64,000 bases of DNA from Cognatishimia sp. 1_MG-2023 (GTDB taxonomy: Bacteria > Pseudomonadota > Alphaproteobacteria > Rhodobacterales > Rhodobacteraceae), in NCBI RefSeq assembly GCF_030548175.1, contig NZ_JAUORX010000004.1, positions 62,001-126,000 of the forward strand. The letters are read 5' to 3'. The notes under the pieces are model-generated. The model worked only from the letters and a program-made list of their open reading frames with translations, did not search any database and was not told the origin of the DNA. Each line of letters opens with the position of its first letter. The stretch's first letter is position 1. The position numbers and the translations under genes are program-made. Positions 1 through 9,142 of this stretch are shown here, piece after piece.

Positions 1-1031
1 ATATGCGCGACAAGGCCAGAGGTCAGCGGCACTGTGGCCAACCACAATGACCCCATAGCGATGGAAAACAGGATCACAGTCGCGGGTGTCATTGGCGTTA
101 GGATAAAGGCCGCGGCAACCACAGTTCGCGCGGTGTAAATTCCCGCCAGCAAGTATTTCTTGGAATAGCGTTTACCCAGATAGCCCGCGTAAAGCGTGCC
201 CGCGATATTGGCCAAACCGATCAACGAAATCGCTACCGCGCCCAGCCGCGAGGTGGAGCCAATGCCAACCGAGGCCAGAATGCCGGATGGATCAATTGCC
301 CCGCAAACCTCTGTCACAAAGGCCGGGAAGTGCGCGGTGATAAAGGCCAGTTGATAGCCGCAGGAAAAGAAGCCCAGAAAGATCAGCGTGTAGGTCGGAT
401 CGCGAAAGGCTTTCTTCAGGATCTGCCCCATGCTTTCCTCTAGCTCGGCCTTGGTCGCGGGCGGCGTTGGGGAGCGCATCATCGGCAAGGTCAGCAGAAC
501 CGCAAGGATCGCCGCGGCGAACACAAGGAAGGTATTCTGCCAGCTCATATAGCTCAGCATGATTTCCGCCACAGGCGCGCCAAACACCTGCCCCGCACTG
601 CCTGCAGCGGTGGCAATCGCCAGTGACATACTGCGGTTTTCATCTGAACTGGCGCGGCCGACCACGGCCAAGATCACACCAAAGCCGGTCCCAGCGATAC
701 CGAAACCGACCAACACTTCGTACATCTGATGGGCTTCGGGCGTGATCGCAAAGGATGACAACACAAGCCCCGCCGCATAGATCAGCGCACCCATGATGAT
801 CGCTTTGCGGTCGCCAATCTTTTCAGCAAGCGCGCCAAAAATCGGCTGACCAATGCCCCAGGCCAGGTTCTGAATCGCAATCGCTAATGAAAACTCGGAC
901 CGCAACCAGCCAAACTCTTCAGCAATTGGAATTTGGAACACGCCAAAGCTGGCGCGGATCGCAAAGGACACAAGGATAATGACACAGCCGACAATCAGAA
1001 CCGGCGTAAAAAGTGGGGTGCGCGCGACCAT
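1..1031 (-). CDS. MFS transporter (3' end outside window)
   Basis: A major facilitator superfamily permease. The visible 343 codons encode alternating hydrophobic helices and short polar loops, beginning with the N-terminal residues MVARTPLFTPVLIVG followed by a first transmembrane segment. A typical MFS cytoplasmic loop with the residues GALAEKIGDRKAI lies between TM2 and TM3, and an acidic/basic central loop (about residues 195-215) separates the two six-helix halves. The gene runs off the left edge, so the last helices are missing; about 400 residues would be the usual length. The start at 1031 is supported by a GGAG about 5 bases upstream. The substrate cannot be told from sequence; the best resemblance is to the organic-acid type of MFS permease. 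No regulator is adjacent. Confidence 0.85.
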   Translation of the reverse strand, partial: MVARTPLFTPVLIVGCVIILVSFAIRASFGVFQIPIAEEFGWLRSEFSLAIAIQNLAWGIGQPIFGALAEKIGDRKAIIMGALIYAAGLVLSSFAITPEAHQMYEVLVGFGIAGTGFGVILAVVGRASSDENRSMSLAIATAAGSAGQVFGAPVAEIMLSYMSWQNTFLVFAAAILAVLLTLPMMRSPTPPATKAELEESMGQILKKAFRDPTYTLIFLGFFSCGYQLAFITAHFPAFVTEVCGAIDPSGILASVGIGSTSRLGAVAISLIGLANIAGTLYAGYLGKRYSKKYLLAGIYTARTVVAAAFILTPMTPATVILFSIAMGSLWLATVPLTSGLVAH

Positions 1032-1127
1032 AGCAATCTCCAGAAGGTTGCGCGGATCATGCAGGGGCACCCGCCCACGGTCAAATCAGAATTTGTGCGG
1101 GCGGGATTCAGTGATTGTGATTAAGGC

Positions 1128-1541
1128 TTAGGGATGGTGCGCGAAATGCGGCACGCCTTCGGGCAATGTGATGCCCGGCGCCTTGCGGCTGGTCCAGATT
1201 TGGATCGCCTTAGAAAAATCAATTGGATCATCCAATGAACCCGCGCGCACCTTTAGCATTGCGTCCTTTTCGATGTCGCCATGCCACACGCGCGTGCCGC
1301 AAGTCTCGCAGAAGTTCGCGAGGACTTCGTTGCCGCTGTCTGCCACGCGCAGCCACTGTTTTGGCTGACCAGACACCACAGAGACGGCTTCTGTTGGTAC
1401 AACAATCACGGAACCAAAGGCCGATGCAGATTGCTTTTGGCAGCTTGCGCAGTGGCACATGATCGCTTTTTCATCTGTCGGCGCGATGATGAATTTGATG
1501 GCGCCGCATTCGCAGCTGCCTGTTCTTTCAGTTGTTGCCAT
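1128..1541 (-). CDS. GFA family (Mss4-like fold) zinc protein
   Basis: A 137-residue protein of the GFA family (glutathione-dependent formaldehyde-activating enzyme-like, Mss4-like fold). The cysteine pattern expected for two zinc sites is present: C10-x-C12, C29-x-C31-x2-C34 and C78-x2-C81. Family members are often labelled formaldehyde-activating, but most have no proven activity, so the biochemical role here is open. It sits 20 bases downstream of a glutathione transferase on the same strand, so the two are probably co-transcribed, which fits a glutathione-linked detoxification role. That link is inference. Confidence 0.85.
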   Translation of the reverse strand: MATTERTGSCECGAIKFIIAPTDEKAIMCHCASCQKQSASAFGSVIVVPTEAVSVVSGQPKQWLRVADSGNEVLANFCETCGTRVWHGDIEKDAMLKVRAGSLDDPIDFSKAIQIWTSRKAPGITLPEGVPHFAHHP

Positions 1542-1561
1542 TGTGTCGTCCTTTCAAGGGC

Positions 1562-2194
1562 TTATTCAGGGCGTGGGATAGGTCCCACGTCCAAAGGTTG
1601 GGCATATCCACGCTGAAAACCGGGACGGTCTGCCAGTCGCAGGTACCAGTCTTTGACAGCGGGGAAGTCGTTTAGATCGACCTTGTGATAGTCAAACCGC
1701 GCGGCCCAAGGCCAAATGGCGAACTCACAAATAGATAGATCATCAAGGATGTAGTCGCGGCCCGTCAGATGGGCGTTTAGAATGCCGTAAAGCCGCTTGG
1801 CTTCGTCATTGTAGCGCTTTTCCGAATAATCAGAGAGGCCGGGGTTATAGTGCAAAAAGTGATGCGCTTGCCCCAACATCGGGCCAAAGCCGCTCATCTG
1901 CCACATCAGCCATCGCATCATTTCCCAATAGTCGGGCGTGCCGTGGGCGGGGGCGAATTTGCCGGACTTCTCTGCCAGATACAAAAGGATCGCACCGGAT
2001 TCGTTAATCGCCGCACCGGTTTCATCCACTAAGGCGGGGATTTTATGGTTAGGGTTCACGGCCAAAAAGGCCGGATCGTGCTGCGCACCCTTGGTGATGT
2101 CGATAGGAACAGCCGTGTAGTCCAAACCCATTTCTTCTAACGCGATAGAGATTTTGCGGCCGTTTGGGGTGGTCCATGAATACAGTGTCAGCAA
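1562..2194 (-). CDS. Glutathione S-transferase family protein
   Basis: A 210-residue cytosolic glutathione transferase. The N-terminal thioredoxin-like domain (about 1-80) has the segment TPNGRKI in place of a catalytic Ser/Tyr/Cys motif, a cis-proline region (KIPALVD) and the glutathione-binding E-S pair in INESGAI. The all-helical C-terminal domain carries WLMWQMSGFGPMLGQ, a stretch I associate with the YfcG/YghU (Nu or Ure2-like) group, which often act as disulfide-bond reductases rather than conjugating enzymes. The substrate is unknown. The GFA protein follows on the same strand. Confidence 0.88.
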   Translation of the reverse strand: MLTLYSWTTPNGRKISIALEEMGLDYTAVPIDITKGAQHDPAFLAVNPNHKIPALVDETGAAINESGAILLYLAEKSGKFAPAHGTPDYWEMMRWLMWQMSGFGPMLGQAHHFLHYNPGLSDYSEKRYNDEAKRLYGILNAHLTGRDYILDDLSICEFAIWPWAARFDYHKVDLNDFPAVKDWYLRLADRPGFQRGYAQPLDVGPIPRPE

Positions 2195-2369
2195 AATATT
2201 TCCTTTCTTTGGGGCAACGCGGCCCGTCCAGAAGTGTTCAATGATGGAATACCAGCGCTGCGTGACCGATAATTCCGAATAACCTGACCCAAAAGCCGAA
2301 ACACACAGAGACGTCGGGTATTCCTAAACAGTACTTTTCATGCCAGCCCACGCAAGATATTCAATCCAC

Positions 2370-3443
2370 ATGACATCGATGCAGGATATTTACGCCGCCC
2401 TCGTGGCCTCAGGCGACCTCACCCCGGACCCGGCGCAAGAAGCCGTTTTGCCAGAATTCGACCGCGTCCGAGAAGGCCTTGCTGCCCCCGCACCCAAAGG
2501 CGGATGGTTTCGCAAAGCCAAACCAGATCCGGTAAGGGGCCTGTACCTATGGGGCGGTGTGGGGCGCGGCAAATCTATGTTGATGGATTTATTCGTGGAT
2601 CACGTCGACCAACCTGCGCGCCGCGTGCATTTCCATGCCTTCATGCAGGAAATCCACGCAGGGATGCACCAGGCCCGCCAAGACGGCGTTGATGATGCGC
2701 TGGCACCGGTGGCCGCCAAGGTCGCCGAAGAGGTGCGCTTGCTGGCCTTTGACGAAATGCAGATCACCGACATCACCGATGCGATGATCGTGGGGCGTCT
2801 GTTTGAAATGTTGTTTGCCGCTGGGGTCACGGTCGTGACCACATCAAACCGCGTGCCGGATGATCTGTACAAAGACGGGTTGAACCGCCAGTTGTTCCTG
2901 CCGTTCATCGATATCCTGAAAGAAAAGATGGTGGTTTGGGAAATGGTCTCGCCCACCGATTACCGCCAAAACCGCCTGTCAGGACAACAGGTCTATTTCG
3001 TACAAGCCCGTGGCGAAGCGCGTGAACAGATGCGATCTATCTTTGACGATCTGACAGGCGGCGCAGCGAGTCCCCTGACGATCACCGTCAAAGGCCGCGA
3101 GGTTGAAATCCCCGCGTTTCGCAATGGCGTCGGTCGCGCGACGTTCTTTGATCTGTGTGGCAAGATGCTTGGCCCGGGTGATTACCTAGCCATCGCCGAA
3201 GCGTTGAAGGTTCTGGTCCTAGAAGACATCCCAAACCTAAGCCGAAGCAACTTTAACGAAGCCAAACGCTTTGTGACTCTGATTGATGCGCTTTACGAAG
3301 CCAAAGTGCGCTTGATCTGCTCTGCCGCGGCAGAGCCAGAGATGCTGTATCTAGAGGGCGAAGGCACGTTTGAATTTGAACGCACCGCCAGCCGCCTGCG
3401 CGAGATGCAGGATGCCGATTGGGGCAAGACCGAATCAGTCTAA
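2370..3443 (+). CDS. zapE: Cell division protein ZapE (AFG1-like ATPase)
   Basis: A P-loop ATPase of the ZapE/AFG1 family, which in gammaproteobacteria associates with the Z-ring and in mitochondria (LACE1/AFG1) with protein quality control. The Walker A motif GGVGRGKS lies at residues 62-69 and the Walker B region reads LLAFDEMQITD. The length of 357 residues matches the family. I chose the ATG at 2370, which gives MTSMQDIYAALVAS as the first residues. An in-frame ATG at 2340 would add ten residues of little family resemblance, and neither has a strong ribosome site. It is a single gene, divergent from the glutathione transferase. Confidence 0.9.
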   Translation: MTSMQDIYAALVASGDLTPDPAQEAVLPEFDRVREGLAAPAPKGGWFRKAKPDPVRGLYLWGGVGRGKSMLMDLFVDHVDQPARRVHFHAFMQEIHAGMHQARQDGVDDALAPVAAKVAEEVRLLAFDEMQITDITDAMIVGRLFEMLFAAGVTVVTTSNRVPDDLYKDGLNRQLFLPFIDILKEKMVVWEMVSPTDYRQNRLSGQQVYFVQARGEAREQMRSIFDDLTGGAASPLTITVKGREVEIPAFRNGVGRATFFDLCGKMLGPGDYLAIAEALKVLVLEDIPNLSRSNFNEAKRFVTLIDALYEAKVRLICSAAAEPEMLYLEGEGTFEFERTASRLREMQDADWGKTESV

Positions 3444-3462
3444 CTTTGGGGTAAAAACGAAA

Positions 3463-3486
3463 CAGGGGATGCCGAAACATCCCCTG
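3463..3486. terminator. Hairpin downstream of zapE
   Basis: A perfect 9-bp stem (CAGGGGATG / CATCCCCTG) with loop CCGAAA lies 20 bases after the zapE stop codon. On the plus strand no immediate T-run follows. On the minus strand the sequence after the stem is T-rich (TTTCGTTTTTAC), so it could stop transcription leaving folC, which ends about 215 bases away. Direction is uncertain. The rest of 3487-3700 holds no supported gene. Confidence 0.45.
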
Positions 3487-3700
3487 AAACTCGATGATTT
3501 TTGCCTGCATGACGAAATAGAAGTGCTGCTCGGCCACCCTCTATCCCACTGCCATCATTGAAAAATGTTCTATTGAAGTGACTATACGCCTCTACAAACG
3601 AATCGGTCAAGGGCCCGCGAATCGCTTTTGCCGAATCAATCACATAACGATTCGCAGAAGTGAGTCGTTTCAACGACTTAGCCTGTGAAAAAAATTTGCG

Positions 3701-4972
3701 TCAGCCGTTCTCGCGTAGGATGTTTCCAGCAAGGTACAAAGACCCGCAAATCAGCACCCGCGCGTTAGAGGTCTCTTCGTTAATAGAGGTTAACGCAGAG
3801 CTAACGTTTTCAGCGATTTTAGCCGACATCCCGACCTGTTTTGCCGCCAGCGCAGTAGCCTCTGCAGGCAATGTATTTGCCTCGCCCGGGATGGTGACCG
3901 CGGTCAGACTTTCTACCTGTGATTGCAACGGTGCTAGGTAACCCGTCACGTCTTTGGTATTCAGCATCCCGCAGATCAGATGGGTTTCACGCGGTGGTAA
4001 GCTGGCCAGAAGCTTGGCTATCGCCTCGCCTGCCGCCGCGTTGTGACCACCGTCGAGCCATAGCTCAATCTCTGGTGCGGCTTCGACCAACGGCCCTACT
4101 TTCAGCTTTTGCATCCGCGCGGGCCACTCGGCATTCACCATGGCTGCCTCACAGGCTGCTTCGTCCGCACCAAGGTAGCGCAGCGCCGCCAAAGCCGCCC
4201 CTGCGTTCATCACTTGATGTTCCCCCAATAGCGCGGGCATCGGCAAATCCAACAAGCCGCGATCATCCTGATAGACCAAACGCCCACGCTCTGTTGTGAC
4301 ATGCCAATGCTGCCCATGGGCCAACAACGGCGCGCCCAAACGCATCGCCGTCGCTTCGATCACATCCATCGCGTCTTCCTGCTGCGGACCAACCACACAA
4401 GGCACACCGCGCTTGATGATCCCGGCCTTTTCCGCCGCGATCTTGGCAAGCGTATCCCCTAGAAATTGCTCATGATCTATCGACACCGGCGTGATCACCG
4501 ACAGCTCTGGTGTGATGACATTCGTCGCGTCCAACCGGCCACCCAGCCCAACCTCTAGCAAGGTATAATCCGCAGGCGTCCGCGCAAAGGCCAGCAGCCC
4601 AGCGCAGGTCGTGATTTCGAAATACGTAATGTCGATGCCGCCGTTCTTGGCATAGCATTCGTCCAACACTTCGGTCAGGTAATCCTCGGAGATCAACGCA
4701 CCCGCCAGCCGGATACGCTCGTGAAACCGTGCCAAATGCGGAGACGTATAAGCATGGGCGGTCTTGCCCATCCCTTCAATCCCAGCACGGATCATGGATT
4801 GCGTTGACCCTTTGCCATTCGTGCCCGCGATATGGATCACCGGAGGCAGCTTTTCCTGCGGATTGTCCAATGCCGCCAACAACCGCCACATGCGGTCCAA
4901 CGTCAAATCAATGACCTTGGGGTGCAGGGCCATCATACGGTCTAGGATTTTGTCAGAAGATTGGGCTGTCAT
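3701..4972 (-). CDS. folC: Bifunctional folylpolyglutamate/dihydrofolate synthase
   Basis: Adds glutamate to dihydropteroate (making dihydrofolate) and to reduced folates, in the cytoplasm, using ATP. At 423 residues it is the usual size. The Mur-ligase-like ATP loop GTNGKGST is at residues 50-57, followed by the substrate segment YTSPHLARFHERIR and the region ITPVSIDHEQFLG that carries a metal and ATP ligand. The C-terminal domain has the LDGGHNAAA motif. It follows accD on the same strand after about 100 bases; the accD-folC pairing is conserved in many proteobacteria. Confidence 0.95.
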   Translation of the reverse strand: MTAQSSDKILDRMMALHPKVIDLTLDRMWRLLAALDNPQEKLPPVIHIAGTNGKGSTQSMIRAGIEGMGKTAHAYTSPHLARFHERIRLAGALISEDYLTEVLDECYAKNGGIDITYFEITTCAGLLAFARTPADYTLLEVGLGGRLDATNVITPELSVITPVSIDHEQFLGDTLAKIAAEKAGIIKRGVPCVVGPQQEDAMDVIEATAMRLGAPLLAHGQHWHVTTERGRLVYQDDRGLLDLPMPALLGEHQVMNAGAALAALRYLGADEAACEAAMVNAEWPARMQKLKVGPLVEAAPEIELWLDGGHNAAAGEAIAKLLASLPPRETHLICGMLNTKDVTGYLAPLQSQVESLTAVTIPGEANTLPAEATALAAKQVGMSAKIAENVSSALTSINEETSNARVLICGSLYLAGNILRENG

Positions 4973-5043
4973 GTCAGGCTCACGAAACTAAAGCTTTTAA
5001 GCGCCTTAGCGAAAATCCGTGAGCCGCACAACCAAAGCGAGTC

Positions 5044-5061
5044 GCTCGGGTCGCCCCGAGC
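5044..5061. other. Short GC-rich hairpin between accD and folC
   Basis: GCTCGGG and CCCGAGC flank a four-base loop in the 101-base gap between the accD stop and the folC start. No T-run follows on either strand, so it is not a convincing terminator. It could attenuate or stabilise the accD-folC message. Confidence 0.35.
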
Positions 5062-5073
5062 CACTCAAATGCG

Positions 5074-6015
5074 TTAGGCTTTTGCGTCTTCTGCAGGCTC
5101 TTCGGCCTCTGCAGGGGCAGCCTCTTCAACCGCTCCTGGCGCAGGCAGATCACCAACGATCGCAGGTGGCATGTCCATCAGCATACGAACGATTGTGATC
5201 AATTCGTTCCGCATGTCGGTCCGCTTGGTCACGCGATCCAGCATACCGTGATCCAGCAGGTATTCCGCGCGTTGGAAGCCCTCTGGTAGCTTTTCACGGA
5301 TCGTTTGTTCAATCACGCGCGCTCCAGCAAAACCGATCAACGCATTTGGCTCCGCGATTTGCACGTCGCCCAGCATCGCATAGGACGCGGTCACACCACC
5401 GGTTGTTGGGTGGGTCAGCACAACGATATACGGCAAGCCTGCTTCTTTCAGCATTTGCACAGCAATTGTAGTACGCGGCATTTGCATCAGGCCAAGAATG
5501 CCCTCTTGCATACGCGCGCCACCGGCAGCCGAGAACAGAACCAATGGCCGCTTCAATTCAACAGCACGTTCCGCGGCCGCGACAATGGCGTTGCCGACAT
5601 ACATCGACATAGAGCCGCCCATAAAGGAAAAGTCCTGCGCACAGGCAACGATTGGTGTCCGGCCAATCTCACCTTCGGCAACCAGCATGGCCTCGGCCTC
5701 GCCGGTTTTCTTTTGCGCGGCCTTCATGCGCTCTGGGTATTTCTTTTGGTCTTTGAATTGCAAAGGGTCCGCGATGGGCGTTGGCACGTCGATCTCGACA
5801 AAGATGCCGCCGTCAAACAAGGCCAAGAAACGATCCCGTGGCGAAATCGCCATGTGGTGATCACATTGAGTACAAACGTTCAGATTGTCCTTAAGCTCAC
5901 GATGAAACAGCATCGTGCCGCATTCTTTACACTTAGACCAAAGATTCTCTGGCACCTCACGGCGCGAAAAAATCGAATTGATCCGTGGACGGACGTAGTT
6001 TGTAATCCAGTTCAT
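5074..6015 (-). CDS. accD: Acetyl-CoA carboxylase carboxyltransferase subunit beta
   Basis: The beta subunit of the carboxyltransferase that moves CO2 from carboxybiotin to acetyl-CoA, the first step of fatty acid synthesis; it works with AccA, encoded elsewhere. The N-terminal zinc ribbon is intact (C29, C32, C48, C51), and the crotonase-type core with the glycine-rich oxyanion regions (FMGGSMSMYVG, SAAGGARMQEG) follows. At 313 residues it is slightly longer than the E. coli protein because of an alanine/glutamate-rich tail of about 25 residues (AAPAEAEEPAEDAKA). The order accD-folC on the minus strand is an expected operon. Confidence 0.96.
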   Translation of the reverse strand: MNWITNYVRPRINSIFSRREVPENLWSKCKECGTMLFHRELKDNLNVCTQCDHHMAISPRDRFLALFDGGIFVEIDVPTPIADPLQFKDQKKYPERMKAAQKKTGEAEAMLVAEGEIGRTPIVACAQDFSFMGGSMSMYVGNAIVAAAERAVELKRPLVLFSAAGGARMQEGILGLMQMPRTTIAVQMLKEAGLPYIVVLTHPTTGGVTASYAMLGDVQIAEPNALIGFAGARVIEQTIREKLPEGFQRAEYLLDHGMLDRVTKRTDMRNELITIVRMLMDMPPAIVGDLPAPGAVEEAAPAEAEEPAEDAKA

Positions 6016-6076
6016 ACGCGTTAACCCCTAAGTCGCGAAACAAACCCGAAATAAGCTGCAATGACGGGAATTGCAA

Positions 6077-6958
6077 TCAGCGCCTTATGGCAATTCGTGC
6101 TGCCAGCCATAGACACAGCAAAACTGGCCCCTCTATCAGCAAAGCCGTTCGCACAATATCCGTATCGTCTGGACCATAGGGCACATGTAGCAAGGCTAGA
6201 CCATCCCAATGGCCTGACATGGCCATGATCAGCAGAGCAGAGACATTGTTCACAAAATGCAACGCAATGGCTGGGCCAAGGTTACCCGCGCGCGCCGTTA
6301 GGTCGGCGGCCACGATGCCAAAACCAACCGCCCAAAGCGCAATAATCACCGCATTATCGCCATAGGTTTCGGGCGATAGATGCAGAAAGCCGAACAACAC
6401 ACTCGGCAAGACCATCCAAACCGCAGGATGCGTGAATCGCGCCGCCAGCTGGCTTTGCAGATAGCCTCGGAAAATAAGCTCTTCGGTCGAAACCTGTATC
6501 AGAAGGGCCAGCACACCAAGCGGCACCAATGGCAGCCAATCGGCGAAACTCATGTGGAAATCTGGTCGCAAGGCTTCGGGCATGGGAATGATCAAAAACA
6601 CACCCAACATCACCAGCCCAACACGCAAGACCTTATAGAAATCGTGAAACGCCTCGCGCAATGGCCCAAACAAACTGCGTAAACCGCGTTTATGGATCAA
6701 TCGCAACGACACCCATAGCGCACCGGCCGGTAATACAAAGGACACCAAAGTAATCAGAACTCCGCGCGCGGTTGACCCATCTGTCAGTTCAACCTGCAAC
6801 TGCGCCCAATCGGACCGCCCCTGAAGCCATTCCAACAGAGCCAAATTAAACGCCCCAACGGCGAAAATCAGAAACACAAAGCTTCCGATCAAACGAGGCA
6901 CCCCAGCGCTCGCGCGGGCAGGTGCAATGAAATCTTGGTGGCGGTCATACGGCGTCAT
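6077..6958 (-). CDS. CPBP family intramembrane metalloprotease
   Basis: A polytopic membrane protein of the CPBP (CAAX protease and bacteriocin-processing, Abi) family, 293 residues. The catalytic motifs are all visible: EExxxR at E159-E160/R164 (in STEELIFRGYLQ), the FxxxH-type motif ending in H193 (FGFLHLS), and HxxxN at H235-N239 region (ALHFVNN). Roughly seven to eight transmembrane segments surround them. The natural substrate in alphaproteobacteria is unknown. The start at 6958 gives MTPYDRHQDFIAP. It lies 61 bases upstream of accD on the same strand. Confidence 0.9.
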   Translation of the reverse strand: MTPYDRHQDFIAPARASAGVPRLIGSFVFLIFAVGAFNLALLEWLQGRSDWAQLQVELTDGSTARGVLITLVSFVLPAGALWVSLRLIHKRGLRSLFGPLREAFHDFYKVLRVGLVMLGVFLIIPMPEALRPDFHMSFADWLPLVPLGVLALLIQVSTEELIFRGYLQSQLAARFTHPAVWMVLPSVLFGFLHLSPETYGDNAVIIALWAVGFGIVAADLTARAGNLGPAIALHFVNNVSALLIMAMSGHWDGLALLHVPYGPDDTDIVRTALLIEGPVLLCLWLAARIAIRR

Positions 6959-7115
6959 GGGTCAGGCCTAACCATTTTTTAGTCACAGGTACAGATAAAG
7001 ACCGGCGGAGGTCTGCCCATAGAGGCGTTTTGGAGTGGAATTTCCCCCTGCCCATCGCTTGCTCCATTGGGGCCGCTCGGCTATCCATCTTGCATTGGGG
7101 ATCTAGGAGCTTGTG

Positions 7116-7856
7116 ATGATCAAGCAAAACACAGCCCGCGGTATCACGCTGGCACTTGCTGCATTAACCATTTTGTCGGGATGTATGCCAAGCTTGAATG
7201 ACGGCAATACAGAACGCCGCGGCTTTCTTGCTGGGCGCGATCGCCCGGACGAACAGCACCTCCCCGGCCCACGCCAACGCAACCTCGCAGATGGTGACGT
7301 TATTGTTAAAGCACCGGATGCCTATTGCGTTGATCCTTCCGTTGTCACGTCCGACAACTTTGCGCTCTTGGCTGAATGCGGCACGCTAAACAACACCCCT
7401 GCCATTCATGCCGAAGATCGCGGCGTGATGACCGTCAGCGTCAGCGCGGCCTTTCCACCAGAATTCCTACCACAAGACATGCGCCCGTTTTTGGGCGAAG
7501 GCCAAGACGTTGACACCAACGTAAAAGGCCTTGCGATCAAACGCATCAACGCGGGCGAGACCGCTCCGCTCCCCGGTGCCGATCCACGCTATTGGCGCGG
7601 CGCGATGCAGATCAACGGCCACGTTGTCACCTTTGCCGTCTACGGCCCACCTGATGGCGCGGCTTTGGAGGCCCACGGCAAATACCTGATCGAAGAGCTG
7701 GCCAAGAACACGCAATCCGCAAGTCCACGTCGGTTACGCGCCGCCAAACGAGTCAAAAGTCCCAATCCGAGACAACAAAATGCAGAAAATTCGCAACAAC
7801 CGCGCTTTGGAGGCATTGGGCGTTTGTTTCAAATAAACCAATCGGATACACAATAA
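7116..7856 (+). CDS. Putative lipoprotein of unknown function
   Basis: A 246-residue protein with a clear lipoprotein signal: charged MIKQNTARG, a hydrophobic stretch and a lipobox LSGC with the acylated cysteine at residue 23. The mature part starts with a proline/charge-rich linker, then contains four further cysteines in two short clusters (about residues 70-90) and an alpha/beta-looking block ending YWRGAMQINGHVVTFAVYG. The tail is basic (SPRRLRAAKRVKSPNPRQQ) and probably disordered. I do not recognise a named domain. ATG 7116 is preferred to GTG 7113 because TAGGAG ends 6 bases before it. The next gene starts about 60 bases later. Confidence 0.7.
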   Translation: MIKQNTARGITLALAALTILSGCMPSLNDGNTERRGFLAGRDRPDEQHLPGPRQRNLADGDVIVKAPDAYCVDPSVVTSDNFALLAECGTLNNTPAIHAEDRGVMTVSVSAAFPPEFLPQDMRPFLGEGQDVDTNVKGLAIKRINAGETAPLPGADPRYWRGAMQINGHVVTFAVYGPPDGAALEAHGKYLIEELAKNTQSASPRRLRAAKRVKSPNPRQQNAENSQQPRFGGIGRLFQINQSDTQ

Positions 7857-7916
7857 AGCAACGTGTCGCGAATTGTTTCCAGTTCGCGATCAGTCAGCAA
7901 GACGACGCGGGGCAAA

Positions 7917-8690
7917 ATGGGACGACGATCTAGACAAGTATTGCAAAAGGTATTGCAACGCGCCGTAGCGCGCTTTTGGGCACAGGCCGCACGCGAAGCG
8001 ACAAACAGCAGCCTGCCAACGCTCCGCCGCCGCCGGAACGCGGCCCGCCGCCTGCGCACCCACCTTGATGGGTTGATCTCAGTCGCCGATGGCCGCCTTG
8101 CCCTGCCGATCGTCGGATCAAACACCTTTCACAAACCGCATGGCACCGATTGGGCCTGGCGCCCAAGCCTATGGCGCAACAGCCTACCGACCAAAGGCCG
8201 CGTAGCCGTACAAAGCAAAGAGGGCCTCGGCAAAGAGGTCACGCTGTTTCATGACTGCAGCATTTCCGAACTGACCCTGCGCCAGCTCCGCAACCTGCGC
8301 GAAAAAGACCTCGCACCTTTCGGCCTGCGTATGGATGTTTTCCGCTTTGACGGCTCGTTCCTGTCCTTGGTGATCGAATTGCCACCAGAGGCCCTGCAAA
8401 ACCTAGACCGCCACTTCCTGATCCGCATGGACACCATCGTGGAAATGGAAAAACCGCTGGAAATCTTTGCGCGGCTTAACATCAAACACGGCCCGAATAC
8501 CGAACAGATCGTGCGCGAACTGCCGTTGCACGAAGAGGACATCATGGTCGAATTCGACCTCGCCTATTCGCGCCTGAACGAAAAACGCATCGAAAAAGCC
8601 TGGATCGACCTGATCTTTGAAGGCCCCGAGATGAACCAAGTCATCCTCCGCGATGTCACCTTTAGCCGCCGCCCCCGCGCCGAATTGTAA
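7917..8690 (+). CDS. DUF6478-like protein
   Basis: A 257-residue soluble protein that resembles the DUF6478 family, which I know only from Rhodobacteraceae. The N-terminal 45 residues are strongly basic (MGRRSRQVLQKVLQRAVARF...TLRRRRNAARRLR), and the C-terminal two thirds look like a beta-rich domain with the segments DWAWRPSLWR, HDCSISELTLRQLRNLR and WIDLIFEGPEMNQVILRD. Function is unknown. An upstream in-frame GTG at 7863 would add 18 residues, but the basic start at 7917 looks more natural. The next gene begins 10 bases after the stop, so the two are likely co-transcribed. Confidence 0.72.
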   Translation: MGRRSRQVLQKVLQRAVARFWAQAAREATNSSLPTLRRRRNAARRLRTHLDGLISVADGRLALPIVGSNTFHKPHGTDWAWRPSLWRNSLPTKGRVAVQSKEGLGKEVTLFHDCSISELTLRQLRNLREKDLAPFGLRMDVFRFDGSFLSLVIELPPEALQNLDRHFLIRMDTIVEMEKPLEIFARLNIKHGPNTEQIVRELPLHEEDIMVEFDLAYSRLNEKRIEKAWIDLIFEGPEMNQVILRDVTFSRRPRAEL

Positions 8691-8700
8691 GGACGCCGTC

Positions 8701-9075
8701 ATGAGCCAATATTCCGTCTCCAAAACCCGACTCTTCGAAGGTGTCTGGGAAGGTGTGGTTTCCACATCCGATGACAGCGCTGGCCAACCCCAGATCGACG
8801 CGACCCATCAAGAACAACCGCTCCCAAACCTGCGCCTCACCGATGACGGGCACGGCAAATGGACACTGCGCATTCCAATTCCGGCCAACTTGCTGGCGGA
8901 CGGCGTACAAACCATCCTGATCCGCGACAGCAGCACCCATGAAACGCTCGACAGCATCGTGATCGTCTCTGGCGAACCGCTCTCCGAAGACATCCGCGCC
9001 GAAATGGACCTCCTCCGCGCAGAGCTAGACATGCTAAAACGGGCGTTCCGCCGGCATTGTTTAGAGACGATGTAA
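8701..9075 (+). CDS. Small protein of unknown function
   Basis: A 124-residue protein starting MSQYSVSKTRLFEG, with AAGGA 8 bases upstream of ATG 8701. The middle (about 40-85) looks like a beta domain that reads WTLRIPIPANLLADGVQTILI, and the last 35 residues form an acidic, leucine-rich helix (AEMDLLRAELDMLKRAFRRH) with heptad spacing suited to a coiled coil. I do not recognise the family. Its position 10 bases after the DUF6478-like gene suggests that the two proteins act together, possibly through the C-terminal helix. That is inference. Confidence 0.68.
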   Translation: MSQYSVSKTRLFEGVWEGVVSTSDDSAGQPQIDATHQEQPLPNLRLTDDGHGKWTLRIPIPANLLADGVQTILIRDSSTHETLDSIVIVSGEPLSEDIRAEMDLLRAELDMLKRAFRRHCLETM

Positions 9076-9142
9076 CAGAGGCAGGATAAATAGAATGGAG
9101 AGCTTACAGATTCACTAGCTTCCCAGCAATTGGCTTCCGCTC

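Noticed and set aside
3661-3679. AGTCGT-TTCA-ACGACT hairpin before folC's stop
   Set aside because: The stem is short, and the T-run lies on the wrong side for the folC transcript.
5305-6024. Open frame of 239 codons on the plus strand
   Set aside because: It lies entirely antisense to accD, has no family resemblance and no ribosome site. It is a product of codon bias on the other strand.
7113-7115. GTG as the start of the lipoprotein gene
   Set aside because: The ATG at 7116 has better spacing to TAGGAG.
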